Below are positions 1 through 13,308 of a DNA stretch of 64,000 nt, piece by piece (the stretch's first letter is position 1; every line of letters starts with the position of its first letter). The stretch is from Sphagnum compactum (taxonomy: Eukaryota > Bryophyta > Sphagnopsida > Sphagnales). The notes under the pieces were generated by a model. It saw only the letters and a program-made list of their open reading frames with translations. It was not told the origin of the DNA and ran no database searches. The DNA lies in assembly GCA_965153455.1 (NCBI GenBank), contig OZ234503.1, positions 1-64,000 on the forward strand, written 5' to 3'. The translations under genes and the position numbers were made by a program.

Positions 1-249
1 CGCCGTGCGGGACCTAAAGTGCCGCCTGAAATGCTTTCCAGGGAGCGCTGCCTACACAAAACAAAGTCCCCTAGCGCCATTCGCCCCCCGCCACCTCAAA
101 CCCCACCATATCCCACTCTAGTTTTTTTGGGTTTGTGTTGGAAACTCAACGCTCTTCTTCCACTGCCTCCCTCCTTCCACGGCACCTCAGATCGCTATGG
201 AGGCATCCCAGCCGCGCCACGGAGCTGCAACAAAATTTTGAACAAGATG

Positions 250-277
250 CTCTCTCTCTCTCTCTCTCTCTCTCTCC
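250..277. repeat. (CT)n microsatellite
   Basis: About 14 CT dinucleotides run without a break and are followed by CCACAG/GGG. A pyrimidine tract ending in CAG could serve as a splice acceptor, but no convincing exon follows, so I call it a simple repeat only. Confidence 0.9.
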
Positions 278-3200
278 ACAGGGGTCTGATCTACAGGGTT
301 TCAGCAAGGTTTGCATGAAAGGAAACTACGGCAGAGGACAAAACATCTGGAGGCCGCCATTGCACAAAAGCAGACGGCTCTCGAGGTTCAAACATCTCCA
401 CGCTCTAAAATCGTGCTACAGGGACGGGAACAGTTCAACCCTTTTAACAAGGAGTTGTTTCTTGTCCTTTTCAGCTCTCCATCTTTATCCCCCTTCTTCG
501 TTTCCTTCTTTGTTTGTCTCCTGCTTCTTCTTCTTCTTCATCTTCGTCTCCTTTGCTCTTACAAAAATCCCACGCACAGGCGGACAGGCAAGAAGGCAGC
601 TAAACCGAAAGAGGTCTTTCCGGAACAGGAACGAAAAAAACCGAAAAAGACTTCAACAACGAGAAAAGAAACCCACAAAACAAAAAGCAGAGAACGTCAA
701 GAAGCCCTACAAAACACATCTACTGTAAACTGTTTGTTTCTTGCAGCAACAGACAGAAGAAACGAACACAAAAATATTTCCTCCCTTTTGTTGCGTTCCT
801 TCCTTCCTTCCTCGACTTACATCTGTTTGTTTTTTATTCCTGCATTTCATCGGAGGAGTTTTTGTGGAGCAGTTTCGGCTTGAACTTCTTCCACGAATGA
901 TGATCCGTCCGTCACCAACATCAATAGCAACTCCCGTCCGTCCAACAAAACAGCAAAACATACACACAACGACAAAGAATTCCTGCCGGACGCCAGTGCA
1001 CGGTACTGACACAACATACTAGGTGTGGAAGCGGGGGAACTCTGACACCGTAAGCAGGAACTGGAAGAAGATAAGAAAAAGCCTAGCAGCAAAGAAAAAT
1101 GCTCAGTAAATAGGTAAACTCTACTGATAATTATTGTTTTTTAAAGTGTAATAAATTCGATTAATTTTGCTACAAAAAAATCATCGTCGTTTTTCAAACC
1201 AAAATGCTGTTAAAATTTCTGATAATTGAATTTTTAATTTTAATAAAATTTACTAACTTACTATTAAAAACTCGTAGTCTTTTTTCAAACCAATAATTCT
1301 GGTAAATTTTTGGACAATTGTATTTCGAAATGTAGTAACTTCACCTAATTTCCAATTAAAAAAACATCATTTTTCAAACCAGAATTTTGGATGATTGTGT
1401 TTTTCGTGTAAAATATGACAATTTTTTCTTTTCTTGAAAAACATTCACCAAATTCTTTACATCACAAAATCTGGAAAAGAATAAAAACAGCCATAGTAGT
1501 TTTTTTATAAGTTTTTCAAAAGAATCCCTCACGTTTGTATCTTCTGTTTGTAAACCCTAAATTAAATTCTTTTTCTTTCTGTATTTCTTTCTCTCATTTT
1601 TTTTGGATTGGAAAAAAAAGCCACAAAGTTCCACAAGTTTTGAAGTTCCACATCAAACAAACTCAACTAAATTAAAACTAGATAATTATGTTTACTTGTG
1701 TTACTAGACAGTTATGAGTACAGTGAGGTATACATGTACCTTATACTTAACTGGCCAAGTTTATTGAAAGCAGACTTTTTCTTGCTGGCCAATACAGCCA
1801 GAAAGCGAAAATTAAAAATTAAATAAACTAACTAAAGTTAAAAGTTTTTGTGTCTGGTGGTTCCAGTAAGTTGCCAAAAATATTATATGTTTTTTTACTA
1901 TTATCATATTTATCTTGTAATCAAATTAGGCTAAATCCGCCTATGGATGACGGTTAGGTTGGCTATATCACAAAATTGACCCCAAAAAAAACGTTGGTTT
2001 GGGGAAAGAGAAAAAAAAAACCCGTTGGTGGCGCACATTAATAAGCAACATTGTCAGGAAATAAAGAAAGAAAAGCTAACCCGCACCCGATTAGGGAGCT
2101 TCTGTCGAAGTCGGGCTGGCAAATTTATTTTTTTTATTCTTATTTTTTGGGAAGCACAACAACAGACGTGACCTTACAAGAACGAGCGCCCACCAGCGCA
2201 CCGTCCACTGGATGCCCGTTATATACACAGTTGTGGATGAAACTCAAATTGGGTTAACGTTTGGATTCACCTCAGTAACCAATTGTGTAGGAAATAGCTC
2301 TCACACATAGGTAGGTACGTAGGTAGGAAATTACTAGTTGAGTAGATGGTTTATACATGGGAAAGGGTTGTTTTTACTACCTACCTAATAACAACCTGCT
2401 TGTGGGTTGTTAATAGGTAGGTAGGAAAAAAAAGGGCAACTGAGCTAACTACCATGGTTAGCTGTGGAACTCGAGCCCAACAGAAAACTGTTTCTGGAAC
2501 ACTTATCATTCATCCGTCATGCTGCATTGGCAGTTGCTGGTTCACCGTGGCCCCTTGATGTACCTTACTATCTTACTACTTATCCCCCAGCGAAAGTTAC
2601 TAAACGAGGTACTAACTGAACCAGGACTCTTGACGGGTGCCGGGTAGCAGGTGATGAGCAGAGGCGGGAAACTTGCAACCCGTTAACTTCCCCCGTCCGC
2701 GGCCGCGCCCTCGCCCGTGCGGTCCATTTCTGGGCGCATTGACCGATGGACCTGCTTTGTCCGACCGGCATGGCAACAAATTTGTCCCCATTTGGGCCCA
2801 CCACACAGGAGCTGACACGTCGTTATTTGGCCTCTCGAATTAGCCATTTGTAGCTGACCTTTTTAGTTGTACGTTCAATTTTATCGCCCAATGAGAACGC
2901 GCCAAGAAGTTGTGCGCCTCCAGATCGAGGAGTCCACCGGACTGGCACCAATGAGAAGGCGGCACCTGAACAAATGGGCTTTTCTTAGGTCGTTGGTTAC
3001 TATCTCCCTTGCTGGCTGTGTGTGAAAAGGGATTCAAATAGTTTCGCATTCAATTTGGGTAGGTAAGTGTGCCCTGGAATGGGCACGCAATTGACTGGAC
3101 GGAAAAGTGCGGGGTATCCTGGGATTTCATGGCCTAGGGGGAAAAATGATTTTTAAGGGTGAGGGCCAATCGACCTGCGCCAAATCAGCAAAACAGACCC

Positions 3201-4396
3201 CCCTTTGGCGCCATCTTAGATGGGAGGTTGCCCATTCGAAAGGTGTAAAAGGCTGAAAAATCAAAAGCCCGCGAAAAAGTAAACAAATACTTACGAGTTC
3301 GCACATAGGGAGCACAGAGATGATGAGGGCAAATTTTTTTGAACTGATGGACTGGGGTTAATTATGAACTGCCACTTCGGCTAGTTTTATTGGCATCACT
3401 TTTGGCCATCTCCCATTATTTGGCCCCTTTTCGACCCCATTCACGAATAAATTGCCTTTGTTACACTTGCCAGTTCTTGAGTAGTGCCGTTTTATGGTAA
3501 GTGAATGTGGAAAGTGTTAAAATTTGGCATCGAGCAACGTCTAGGGGCTTGGGGGTTGGCAATCAAGCCTTTGCTTCTCATCAAATCTGGGTAGTTCAAA
3601 ACGGGCTTTTGGCCAGCTCTTTGTGAGGCCAAATTTGGCTCTTGACCAGATTTGTGACGGGAAAAACCATATTGGTATAGGTCAAATGGAAGGGAAAATG
3701 TTCCCTCCACCCCCCCCTCTTTCGGGCCTTTGAGCTTTATGACCACTTGACCCTAAACCCTCTTTCTTTTCACTCCCATCCTCTTTTCTTGTGTTCTGTT
3801 GTCATAAAGTTTGGTGGGTTTACATCATTCGTCTATGGACATGGGGAAACCCATCCTATCACCTTTGCTGGACGTGTTCATGTTAGGAGTTCCCTCTTTA
3901 ATGGTGATTGTCAATTGAGTTTGCGTCTAATGAATGATACGTTGTCAACGTCAGTAGTGAGAGAGAGATAATTAGATGGATGAATAATTTTAAGGTAAGC
4001 TTTCATTTATGTGATACTTTTAAGGTAGGTTTTAATACACATGGACCTCCAACATTTATTTTACATGCAAAAGGATATGCTTTGCATTTCAGGTCATGCT
4101 AGCAAAATATTCAGGAATTCATTGAAGTTGCTCTTGATTTTAAGGACCTTTTTTTGGTAGTAGGTCTTCACTGATATGTAACTTGTTTCTACCAGGGAAA
4201 TTTGCAAAGACTCGGAATATAAATATATATTTGAAATGAATTAAAACTGCTCCCTTTTGTGGAAGAGCCCGACCCTCCTTTATGAAGCTCCCCCGAGGGA
4301 GCCGTTGAGGAGGCTCGCGCCACCCAAACCAAAACCGAAGCCCGACGAAACGTTGGAATCTTCCCTGAAGTCATCCCATCTTTGGGCCTTTGTTCA

Positions 4397-4415
4397 CCCC
4401 CCCCCCCCCCCCCCC
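4397..4415. repeat. poly(C) homopolymer, 19 bases
   Basis: An uninterrupted run of C lies in otherwise mixed sequence. A similar long C run occurs near 30878-30898, at the end of the CGCTTT-rich satellite. Confidence 0.9.
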
Positions 4416-5130
4416 ATCCTCTATTCGAGGGAGGTCGTAAAGAAAGGATATTTGAATAAATCTGGGTATGAAATGCTAAAACCCAGCATTTAATACACTA
4501 GGTTGGAGGTAATTAGGTTCTTTGATTTTCTGGGAACCGCTTGTGAAGGGTCCCGGGTACTCAAACCTACGCACTAGTTATTTTATTTGAAAAAGGAGAG
4601 AACCGCCCAACACTGGTTTAATATGGAGCACCCAAAAAACACAGATTTCAAGTGGGATCTTTTTTGTAGAACTCAAAATGGAAAAACGAGAAAGAAGAAG
4701 AGACAAAACCCACTTAAGAAATAGAAATGCTTAGCGACAGGTGCATCACCCCAACATCAGGTAAAGTGGTGAAACCCTGCAAAAACTTTATTAACAAACA
4801 CAGAGAAGATTTCGAAATGTACGGTACAAAGGAATAATTAAAAAAGGAAAATGGAGAAGTTCCAGGATGTCAACTTAGTTCAGATCAAGTAGTTTTTTTC
4901 TTTCGTGGCTCTGTCTCTCTGAGGGAGGAGGGACCACCCAATAATGTACCTAGTTTTCATTTGGTCCCACATTTTCAGGAATGTCCACCACGTGTCCTAA
5001 CTTGTGAGACTTCATGGAAACATTTCACCGAACTTGCCATAAGGGACAAGGTAATGTGATTTTGTCTCAATAGGTAGTGTGTAGTTGCAAAGTAGATTAC
5101 CAAAAGTGAGCGACTTGGGAGCTGCAAATC

Positions 5131-5703
5131 TTAAGTACGCACAAACCATGTAGGTTCAAGTTGCGTACTTAAGCGGGAGACTACTGTAGGCACAATCTTC
5201 TCCGGCCAAGGGGGGGGGGCAAAAATTGATGTGACGCGTAAACTTTTCATTGGCAATGATGTCAACATTCCAACAAATCGCATTGGTTCCGCCATCATAT
5301 TTGGCACCCATTCGGACTTCAAGTCCCTTTCAAATGCAAGCGGATCATACCTTAAGGCCTGGTATACAAAATAATACCAATATGGGCCATGTATCGGTGA
5401 CCAAAAATAATCTACCCCATATTGGGGTTGTGTATCGACGATGGACGTGATCCAGGGGGCATTGGGAAAATGAAAATGATCTACGCAATTGGTGTTTTTC
5501 CTGGCAGTTAAAAGTGATATCAATAATGTGTGGATGACCAAAAATAATCCACATCGTCCATGCCTTACCAAAAAAGGATCCACCCTATGGAGTGAATATA
5601 AATCATCTCTTTCGTCCACGGGCGATTGAAAATGATCCACTACATCCACGGATGTTTGGAAATGATCTACCCCATCCAATCGGTCGATCGCAATGGTTAC
5701 CAT
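5131..5703 (-). repeat. degenerate short repeat read as VDHF-type peptide motifs
   Basis: A 190-codon minus-strand frame contains recurring peptide pieces of the form VDHFQ, VDHFH, VDYFW and CGLFLV. These come from a DNA motif resembling AAAATGATCCAC or AAAATAATCTACCCCAT that recurs at irregular spacing on the plus strand (about 5400-5420, 5475-5490, 5540-5560 and 5630-5675). I see no conserved domain. Most likely this is an old, decayed minisatellite that happens to stay open in one frame. It could instead be a fragment of a repeat protein. Confidence 0.35.
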
Positions 5704-6639
5704 GTTATCGCGACCGCTGTGCCCTGGAAATTAAAATAGATGAGAAAAGTCAAAACATGCTGGTTTGGTGCAGCAAAATGGTTTTGGCCGGGCATTCTTG
5801 TACATTTTGCTGAGGCTGGTAAAAGGCACAACAAAGCCTCACACCTGCTCTTGATTGGCTAGATAGTTTGATTGGTCCGGATGGGTCGCTATTAGCACCC
5901 ATTCCACCCATTTTCAGTGCTAGTTTTATAGGTATTCTTGAAAAAAATTGTAAACAACCAAAACTTGGATGCCATAAATATATTTTCAGGGTCACAAACT
6001 GAGCACCGCTAGAGATGCCCTTAAATGGAAAATCATAACAAATTTTTATCCCAAAAATGTTGAAGACTGTTAACCACCATTGCAGGATGAACAGCCACAG
6101 GATGCATTCTTGGGTTGTAAATAAGCAAAGCTGTATATGATGCCAGCAGACTCGCAGAGCTGGAGGGGAAGAAGATCTGCATCTGGCTTGAAGACTGGGT
6201 TTTTAAACATTGACTACAGTAGACTACCAATGCGTACCACTTACCGAACAATGAAGTGAAATGTGCTTGGTGGTTGGTACAAGCCGCCACCGGTTGTACT
6301 GCAAGTCTATTGGCCAAGAGTTTGCTTTTTTATCTGAAATTTGGGTTAAGAATGGTGAGCTCTCTATTGCATTTTCCAAAGCTAATATTGTGGCCACCAT
6401 TGTTTAATGAATACCCCACCTCATGGGGATCTCCAGAATGCAACAATATGCATATATTGCTAGCGCATGCAGAGCGTGCCAACAACAATGAAAACTTTGA
6501 ACAGTAGGCGTTGTCTTTTATTGGAGCAACAACACTCTCATATATATATTTTTGTGCAAATGTTTTTCCTGGATAAGGCTTATCCAAATTTGATTGTGGG
6601 TATTGATGCTCTAGATAGATTACAGCATTGATTTTTATC

Positions 6640-7183
6640 ATTTCTAAACATTACAAGTATCGCTAGTTTTAATATTTAGTGGGCTGGGTTTGTCAAGTCC
6701 AAATTTAAGATTTTGCAGGTTAAATATATGCACTAAGAGGCCTCAATCAGGGGTTTGGATGAATTAGCACCTGCAAAGGTACTGTGGTATAAACATTATT
6801 GCTTCTAAACATTATAAATACCTGCCTTGGATGAAGGAGCACCAACATTGATGCCATGGTCGAAATTAAAAAAATCATTTGAATCGTCTCTAAATATTAC
6901 AAATATCCCATGATTAGACAAAACCACAGGCTCTGATTCCAAATCTAACATCTCTTGGGTTTTAATTTGGCCACTAACCTGCCTCACTCAAGAAGCTGAA
7001 GGTGACCAACCAGTTGTCAGTGTAGGCCACAAGTTGGCCAGGGTGAACCCGGCACCCATGTTGGTACCTTGACCTTTTTGAATGAGCCCTCTTAGTGGCC
7101 ATATTAAGCCCAAAAAAATGTTAAATCTGAACTCGGACACCCTGATTTAGTCTAAGCATGGGATACTTGTAATGTTTAGAAAT
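6640..7183. repeat. short repeat with two direct and one inverted copy (foldback)
   Basis: A motif of about 105-115 bp starting TCTAAACATTACAAGTATC occurs at 6640-6756 and again, diverged, at about 6889-6995. It occurs a third time inverted at about 7080-7183. The terminal 22 bases at 6640-6661 and 7162-7183 are perfect reverse complements. The pair 6889-6995 / 7080-7181 could fold into a long imperfect hairpin. The structure resembles a foldback or MITE-like element. I see no clear target-site duplication and no coding content. Confidence 0.6.
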
Positions 7184-8347
7184 AATTTAAATGGACTAGC
7201 TTGGGTTCACCCAAAGGCTCTCAAGTCACTGTGTGCTTGTTGGTTGATTGAATATCATTGAAACTACTTAATTGCTAGATGGGAATTTGGAAAAGTTTCT
7301 CAGAGTCCACAATTTTTTTATCTAAACAATCAAGGCTTTGATACTAGTGTTGCCCTGTTATTGGGGAATTTTTTTAGAATAAATATGTTGGGTACTAATA
7401 GAGGGCACAATGACAGGCTATTTCAACCTACATGCCGAATCTCACTAGCAGCAACATTTATTTTGGAAAAAAAAAAAAGGTGAGTTAGAGTTGCGCAATA
7501 AGTCCAAGACCATATAATTCACAGGGCTCTTGTGAAAATACCCTCCAATCTCATTTGTATAGTTGAATCCATCAGAGACATGTCTGTGGACATCAGCTGC
7601 AGAAGGCGTCCAGGTGGTGAAGAAGACTTGTGTATGCCAGTGATTTTGCAGCTGCTGCTGGCTTGTTTATCAGAGTGCCATGTGGCATCATTTCAAACAC
7701 TTCCAAAGTAAAGATTTATTTCTTTCGTCGCCTTTCTTTCACAGCACTTGAATGATTTTGTCATAATTACATGAAAAATCCTTAGTTACATCGACAGTAA
7801 AAATATTAATACCTGTCATAATATTGGGCGCTAGGCCTACCTCCACTCCAGGTCCCAGAAGGGACCAACTAGTTGTTTCCAGCAACTACAAACACAGTGA
7901 ATGATTGCTAGTCACAGTATGAGACTTGGAAAAAAAAAAACAGTACTGATTTGGGACAGTTCGACTATTTACAGGATCTTAACATACTGTTGTTCTCTAA
8001 CGTTGTAGACCAAGCTGCCCAGAAAACTGAATACTACTTAGCCTACTACATGGGGGGGGGGGGATAAACAAGGCACTAGCAGCAGCAGACATTGACATGG
8101 CATTTACATTGACATGGCATTATTTGTCTGAGGTACATAGGGTTCACTTTTCTTTACAAGTTCCTCAAATAGGTCCAATGGGGGGAGGGCCCCCCAACAT
8201 TTACTACCATTGTTACTGGCAACTGTCATTTGAGGTGGGCTGTAGCATTTTTACAAAATGGGTGGGCCTAGGTCTAGATATGGGTTATTTATTTATTTTC
8301 ATTACAAAAAAGGTCCGAAAAATGGCTAAAAAATCACCCAAGTCACT
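7184..8347. other. no gene or clear repeat seen
   Basis: AT-rich sequence with short homopolymers, including a G run near 8052. No open frame here resembles a protein family I know. Confidence 0.6.
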
Positions 8348-9262
8348 CCTGCCCACCAAGGATGTTCATTGCTTGGTTAAACAGGAAAAAACATTTGTGC
8401 CATATAAAATTTCCCCCCCTTTTTTTTCATGGGCTTGAATGACCCAACACCCACCGGCGCACAAGCCACAAATCTTGTTTTAGGGTTCAAGGTGGAAAAA
8501 CTTTTCTCCTGGGGAAATTAAAGAACGGGTCGGAGAAAATGGATAAAACATAATTATCAAAGAGGTATATAATATGGATTTGTATGGAAGAACTTTAGCC
8601 GTATCACAAAATTAATCAAGAATTATTTTTTAAAGTCTGCTTTATTGGACCCCTCAAATGTTTCGGGTATACATGTGGACCACCCAAGGATTTTTATTTT
8701 TTTGTTTGTTTATGTTTTGTGAATATATTTAATAGGGTATAAATATTTAATGTTGTGCAAGGACATATTTTGTTTTGGGATCGTAATCATTTGCATCTTT
8801 TTAGAGTAGGAGTATTGCAGGATTCCTGCCCACCAAGGATGTTCATTGCTTGATTAAACAGGAAAAAAAAATTCGTGCCATATAAAATTTCCCCCCTTTT
8901 ATTTTCCTGGGCGTGAATGACCCAACACCCACCGGCGCAGCAGCCACAAATCTCGTTTTAGGATTCAGGGTGGACGAACTTTTCTCCTGGGGAAATTAAA
9001 GAATAGCTCGCAAAAAATGGATAAAACAATGCTTATCAAATTGAAAACCTTTACCATCAAAGAGGTATATAATATGGATTTGTATGGAGAACCTTGAGCC
9101 GTATCACAAAATGAAGCAAGAATTGTTTATTGAAGTCTGCTTTATTGGACCCCTCAAATGTTTCGGATATACATGTGGACCACCCAAGGATTTTTTTGGG
9201 TCTATTTATGTTTTGTGAATACATTTAACAGGGTATCAATATTTAATGTTGTGCAAGGAATA
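8348..9262 (+). repeat. two tandem copies of a ~477-bp repeat
   Basis: The sequence starting CCTGCCCACCAAGGATGTTC at 8348 starts again at 8825, a period of 477 bases. The two copies track each other, with small indels, through TATACATGTGGACCACCCAA and AATATTTAATGTTGTGCAAGG up to about 9262. A third, more diverged copy lies at 9776-10263. There is no conserved open frame, so this is a non-coding direct repeat. Confidence 0.8.
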
Positions 9263-9433
9263 TTATTGGCTACCTAATACAACTTATCATAAAAGTTTGG
9301 CCAGTGTTTTATAAACTTTTTTTTACCACAAAGTTTGGCCAATTTGGGACCATTTATTTTCCATGAAAAATCCTTCAAATAGGTTGAAATTTGAAACCAT
9401 ATATTTCAGGTGCAAAATTGGCAATAAAACAAA

Positions 9434-9462
9434 TCCCAGGTTTTAGGGTTTAGGGTTTTGGC
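9434..9462. repeat. interstitial TTTAGGG telomere-type motif
   Basis: About three degenerate units of the plant-type telomere heptamer TTTAGGG are embedded in unique sequence. Similar short runs, on the CCCTAAA strand, occur near 29243, 52568 and 53500. Confidence 0.6.
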
Positions 9463-9775
9463 AAGTAGGCAGTAGTATGTACATTACTACACATACTGAG
9501 TAGGCCAATCACGTGGTTGCCCGAAAAAGAAACTAAAGAAATATAAAGCCTAAACCCCCCCCTATCGTGCCCCCCCCTCTTCCCTCTTCTACTTGCGAAT
9601 GGTCGCCTTCTGTTATTTTTCGTCAAGCCTCACTCATTTTCGCCCTCTTCTTATTCGATTTTCCGTCGCTCGAATCATTCATTTTGTTAAGATGTCTTTT
9701 TTTTTACCAGCGGTTAAAATCGTTGAACTTTTTCCCTCAGCGAACGAATGTAAACGCGGAGAGCCCAGAGTCCGC

Positions 9776-10263
9776 TTTATGAAACCCCTCAAATTTTTGA
9801 AAAATACATGGGAACCCCTTAGGGATTCTTTTTGTCTGTTTATGTTTTACGAATATATTTAACCAGGTATAAATATTTAATGTTGTGTAAAGAGGTATTT
9901 CGTTTGAAGATCGTCATCATTTGCATCATTTTTTAGCAGGAGTATTGTAAGACTCGTGCCCTCCAAAGGATGTTCATTGCTTGATTGAATGGGAAAAGAA
10001 AATCGTGCCTTATGAAATTTCCCGGGTTTTTTTTTTTGTTTCCCGGGCTTGAATGACCCAACACCCACCACTGCCCCATCCACAAATCTTGCTTCAGGGT
10101 TTAGGGTTGACAAACTTTTCTCCCGGGGAAATTAATAAATAACTCGAAGAAAAGGGAGAAAATATGCTTGTAAAATTAAAAATCTATACCATACAAGAGG
10201 TATTTAATATGAATTTGTCTGGAACAACCCAAGCCGCATCACAAAATAAATCAAGAAATGCTT
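9776..10263 (+). repeat. third diverged copy of the ~477-bp repeat
   Basis: The first part (9776-9950) matches 8640-8823: CCCCTCAAAT, an ATACATG-type motif, then AATATTTAATGTTGTG. The second part (9955-10263) matches 8825-9130: AAGGATGTTCATTGCTTGATT, then the CCCAACACCCACC region. It has no coding content. Its separation from the other two copies by about 500 bp suggests an insertion or an independent duplication. Confidence 0.7.
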
Positions 10264-10273
10264 TTTATGACGA

Positions 10274-10403
10274 CCAAATAACAATTAGGGTTGTTTTGGG
10301 AAAAGGAACATTATGGCAACGCCGCAGGGCATATCTAACCAAATAATAACTAGGGTTGTTTTGGGAAAAGGAACATTATGACAAGGCCGCAGGGCATATC
10401 TAA
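10274..10403 (+). repeat. tandem duplication of a 65-bp unit
   Basis: Two adjacent 65-base units, each beginning CCAAATAA and ending GCAGGGCATATCTAA, occupy 10274-10338 and 10339-10403 with only a few differences. It looks like a recent simple tandem duplication. Confidence 0.9.
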
Positions 10404-13293
10404 AGTATGTCATCGTGGCAAATCGCGGTTAATTTTAATTGGTAAATACCCCATGACATTTTTGGGAAACTACATTAGAGTTTTCACGCTTGCACAAAGT
10501 TTAATATATCACACATCCTTTTTGATCTATAAACATTCATTATAACAAAGCTTTGTTGGGATGGATGATGAATTAAATGTTTATTAAACAATGAAAATAA
10601 GAATCGGATCTATTTCCCTCCAAATATAGAAAAGATAAATTGGCCATGAATCATGCATGTCCGTAAATGTTATGTGATGGCCCACAATTTTAACATAAAC
10701 CCAACCCCCCCCCCAACCCCCCAAAAACACAATTTCCATATGCTCCTCCATCCTCTCCCAATGGCCCTTGTAAGCCCTTAAGTTTCTTGTTATTTTTATA
10801 TATAATGTTCTATAAAATTGTGTCAATGGCGACATTTTGATGGGTAGTCAAAAGCTAAATAGAATGCAAACGTAACTATTAAAGTTGCACACAAAAACGT
10901 AAAATAATTCGAACCACACCATGTGAAGTTATACTATAGTGGAGCATAGTGAAAAAATAGGAAGAGGAAGTCGATTACCGAGCCACGGAGCGAGCTTCCA
11001 TTTAAAAATTTGGTGGAGTGCTACCCTAAGCCCCAATTTGAACTTTAAAATTTTGCCATCGAAAGAAGTTTTTTTTAAAAGATTATAATGTGTGGTTTGA
11101 CGTGATATAAGCCAAACATGATGTGTGATAGCCCCCCGGGGAAACGTTATACGGGATCGTACCTTAAGGAACATGTAAAAATTTATAAAATATGCTTCAT
11201 ATATGGTGCACAGGACAGGCCAACCCTAAACACCTAAAACTGCGTTCAAGAGTTTCCCGGGCGTTATCAATGAATACAAGATTGTATCAAATCCACCACA
11301 AAGTAATTTACCTTTTCATAAAATTTATTAGATTTCATTTATGATGATAAATAATATATATGCATGGATGCAAATAAAAGGCTGCGCAACGTGCTACGAA
11401 GGCCAAGTACATTTAATCATGTCATTTATCAATTCTTCCAAACATAATGAAATTAGAGTGGGGCGCAGAATAAACATACGGGGTTGGAGATTCATTTTTT
11501 CCGATTCTTTAGTGTGCAGCAGGAATTTCTCTCGCAAAATCTCGTGATTTGGAAACCAGGAGCTGTTCTGAATGTGCAACCAGGAGCGCTTCACATCACC
11601 GAACTCTTGTTCCTAAGGTGAGCAACCTGACATCGGGCTCCATGTAAATTTCAAAGATACATCTTATAATCTTGTCCACAAGGTCCGCCCGTCCTTCAAA
11701 TCACGAACTTTTGGATTGTCATTTTTTGCACATGTTATGTTCGCAGGGGGGATTATAGCACAAACGACAGACTTTCCACTTCGCACACATGCCAGCTTAA
11801 TTGAGGGCGGGGAGCGAGCGCAGGTGTCAAAACTGGGACCCATACCAGCATTTGCATTTGTTTTCCTCCGAAAATTTCATTTGTTGCCATTGTGGCTTTC
11901 CGGTGCAACGGATCATACCTTAGGGAACAAAAAGTTCTTTTGTGAATCACGCGGCGTGTTACAAATTCTAACTTATTCTCCCTGGGAGATCACAACAGAA
12001 CTTGTATGACCCGCCTTGATAAATCCGTAGAAATTTCTGGTGGTTCAAAGACGTTCTCTGTGTGGGCGAAATGAATGTTTGTCCACACAATCCCCAATTA
12101 CCATAGTGTGCAAACATTAGTTCACGCTATATTGGTTTGCGCAGCCCCGAACATTTGAAGTGCGTGCATTCCGAGTCTGTTGTACACATGGAACCTGTGC
12201 TGTTTTCATCCGTCAACTCCCGCCCTTCACTGTTTTACAGGAGCGAGGAGGCAGAAGGAGCACAGACGTCAGATCACATCGCAAGTCCAACTCTGTGTAT
12301 GTGCGAACTTATCCAAGTAAGCACATGTGCAGAACTACCTTAAGGGCTGTATGCACGAATTTGAACACTTTCTTATTGAGGGGATGTCGGTGTTGGGTAA
12401 GATCACCAACACCCAGAATTCGATTTCGTGTGTCTGCAGGGTTGATTGAGGTGGATTCGACAAAGCCGGTGTTATTGGTATATGGAGCTTCGATTTTCAA
12501 TTGTAACTCTGATGCCTGCACAAACATCTGCATGAGCGCAACGAGCAATATGTATAGGTATCAAAATATCAACCATACACCATCATCCGCATTCGTTTCC
12601 CTCTCAAAACTTGATTCGGGGTCGTTGTCACAATGTCTTTGGAGCACAGTGAAAAAGTCGTCGGGAACGGAGAGCTCTCGTGTGAATGGTGTAGAGGGTT
12701 GTAAGATTGAGCTTGTTTTTCATACATGGAATTATGAGATGGCAGGAAAAATTTGTGCGATTGCACCTGATATCTTTGCAGTGATTTTTTCATGTTTCAA
12801 TGAAGTCACTTGGTGCCGGCGAAACGGATGTTTGTCGACCCAACACCAAAATAACACAGTGTGCATGCAGACATCGGTTTAGGATGTATCGGTTTACATA
12901 GCTTTGAGCATTTGGAGGATAGAATCAATGTTGTTTTCGTCTTTCCACTCGCACACTTCCATGCTTTGCAGGGGGCCACGGGGCGCACGGAGCACGGTGG
13001 TTGGATGGCATCGCAAATTCGAATGCATATATACGCCTGAACCCTTATTCCGGCATTGAGACCCGGTAAGTGCACGGACCAAACGTCTTCGGTGTGTGCA
13101 GGAATTTGATCTTGTGTAGATGTTCTGTTTGGGAAAATCAATGCGTACATTGAAATCAGAACTGCATTTTCCTATGGTTACAGGTTGCAGGTTGGTTTGA
13201 CTGGGCTCGAGTCATTCGTGTTTTGCCCTAGGACATTGTCGATCACAACTCTTATGCCTTCTCTAAACATCTGTCGATTACCAACCGATATTC
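10404..13293. other. no supported gene; faint long-period repeats
   Basis: No open frame here matches a family I know. The longest, 12160-12882 plus, overlaps other frames and has no domain signature. Short motifs recur: TACCTTAAGG or a close variant near 11160, 11917 and 12339; GGAGCAYAGTGAAAAA near 10940 and 12640; a GCGAAA...ATGTTTGTC...AGTGTGCA block near 12055-12105 and 12810-12870, about 755 bp apart. This suggests a badly decayed direct repeat. GC content rises toward 13.2 kb. Any promoter of the gene starting at 13294 would lie here, but I see no convincing TATA box. Confidence 0.5.
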
Positions 13294-13308
13294 ATGGCCG
13301 ACTTCCGA

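Larger units (their letters stand above)
1..6630. other. AT-rich intergenic DNA, no supported gene
   Basis: I see no gene here. The open frames in the first 1.1 kb (for example 135-728 and 311-883, plus strand) overlap one another, are rich in Ser, Leu, Phe and Lys from simple pyrimidine/purine tracts, and match no family I know. The stretch 1120-1960 is very AT-rich. From 2300 to 2430 there are short TAGG microsatellite runs, and 4397-4415 is a run of 19 C. The rest looks like single-copy or very old repeat DNA. An exon with introns could be missed by eye. Confidence 0.6.

Noticed and set aside
135-883. Two overlapping plus-strand frames of 190-197 codons near the left edge
   Set aside because: They overlap in different frames, are made of low-complexity pyrimidine and purine tracts, and contain no motif I recognise.
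12160-12882. 240-codon plus-strand frame before the helicase gene
   Set aside because: No domain, and other frames of similar length overlap it on both strands. The region shows decayed repeat structure instead.
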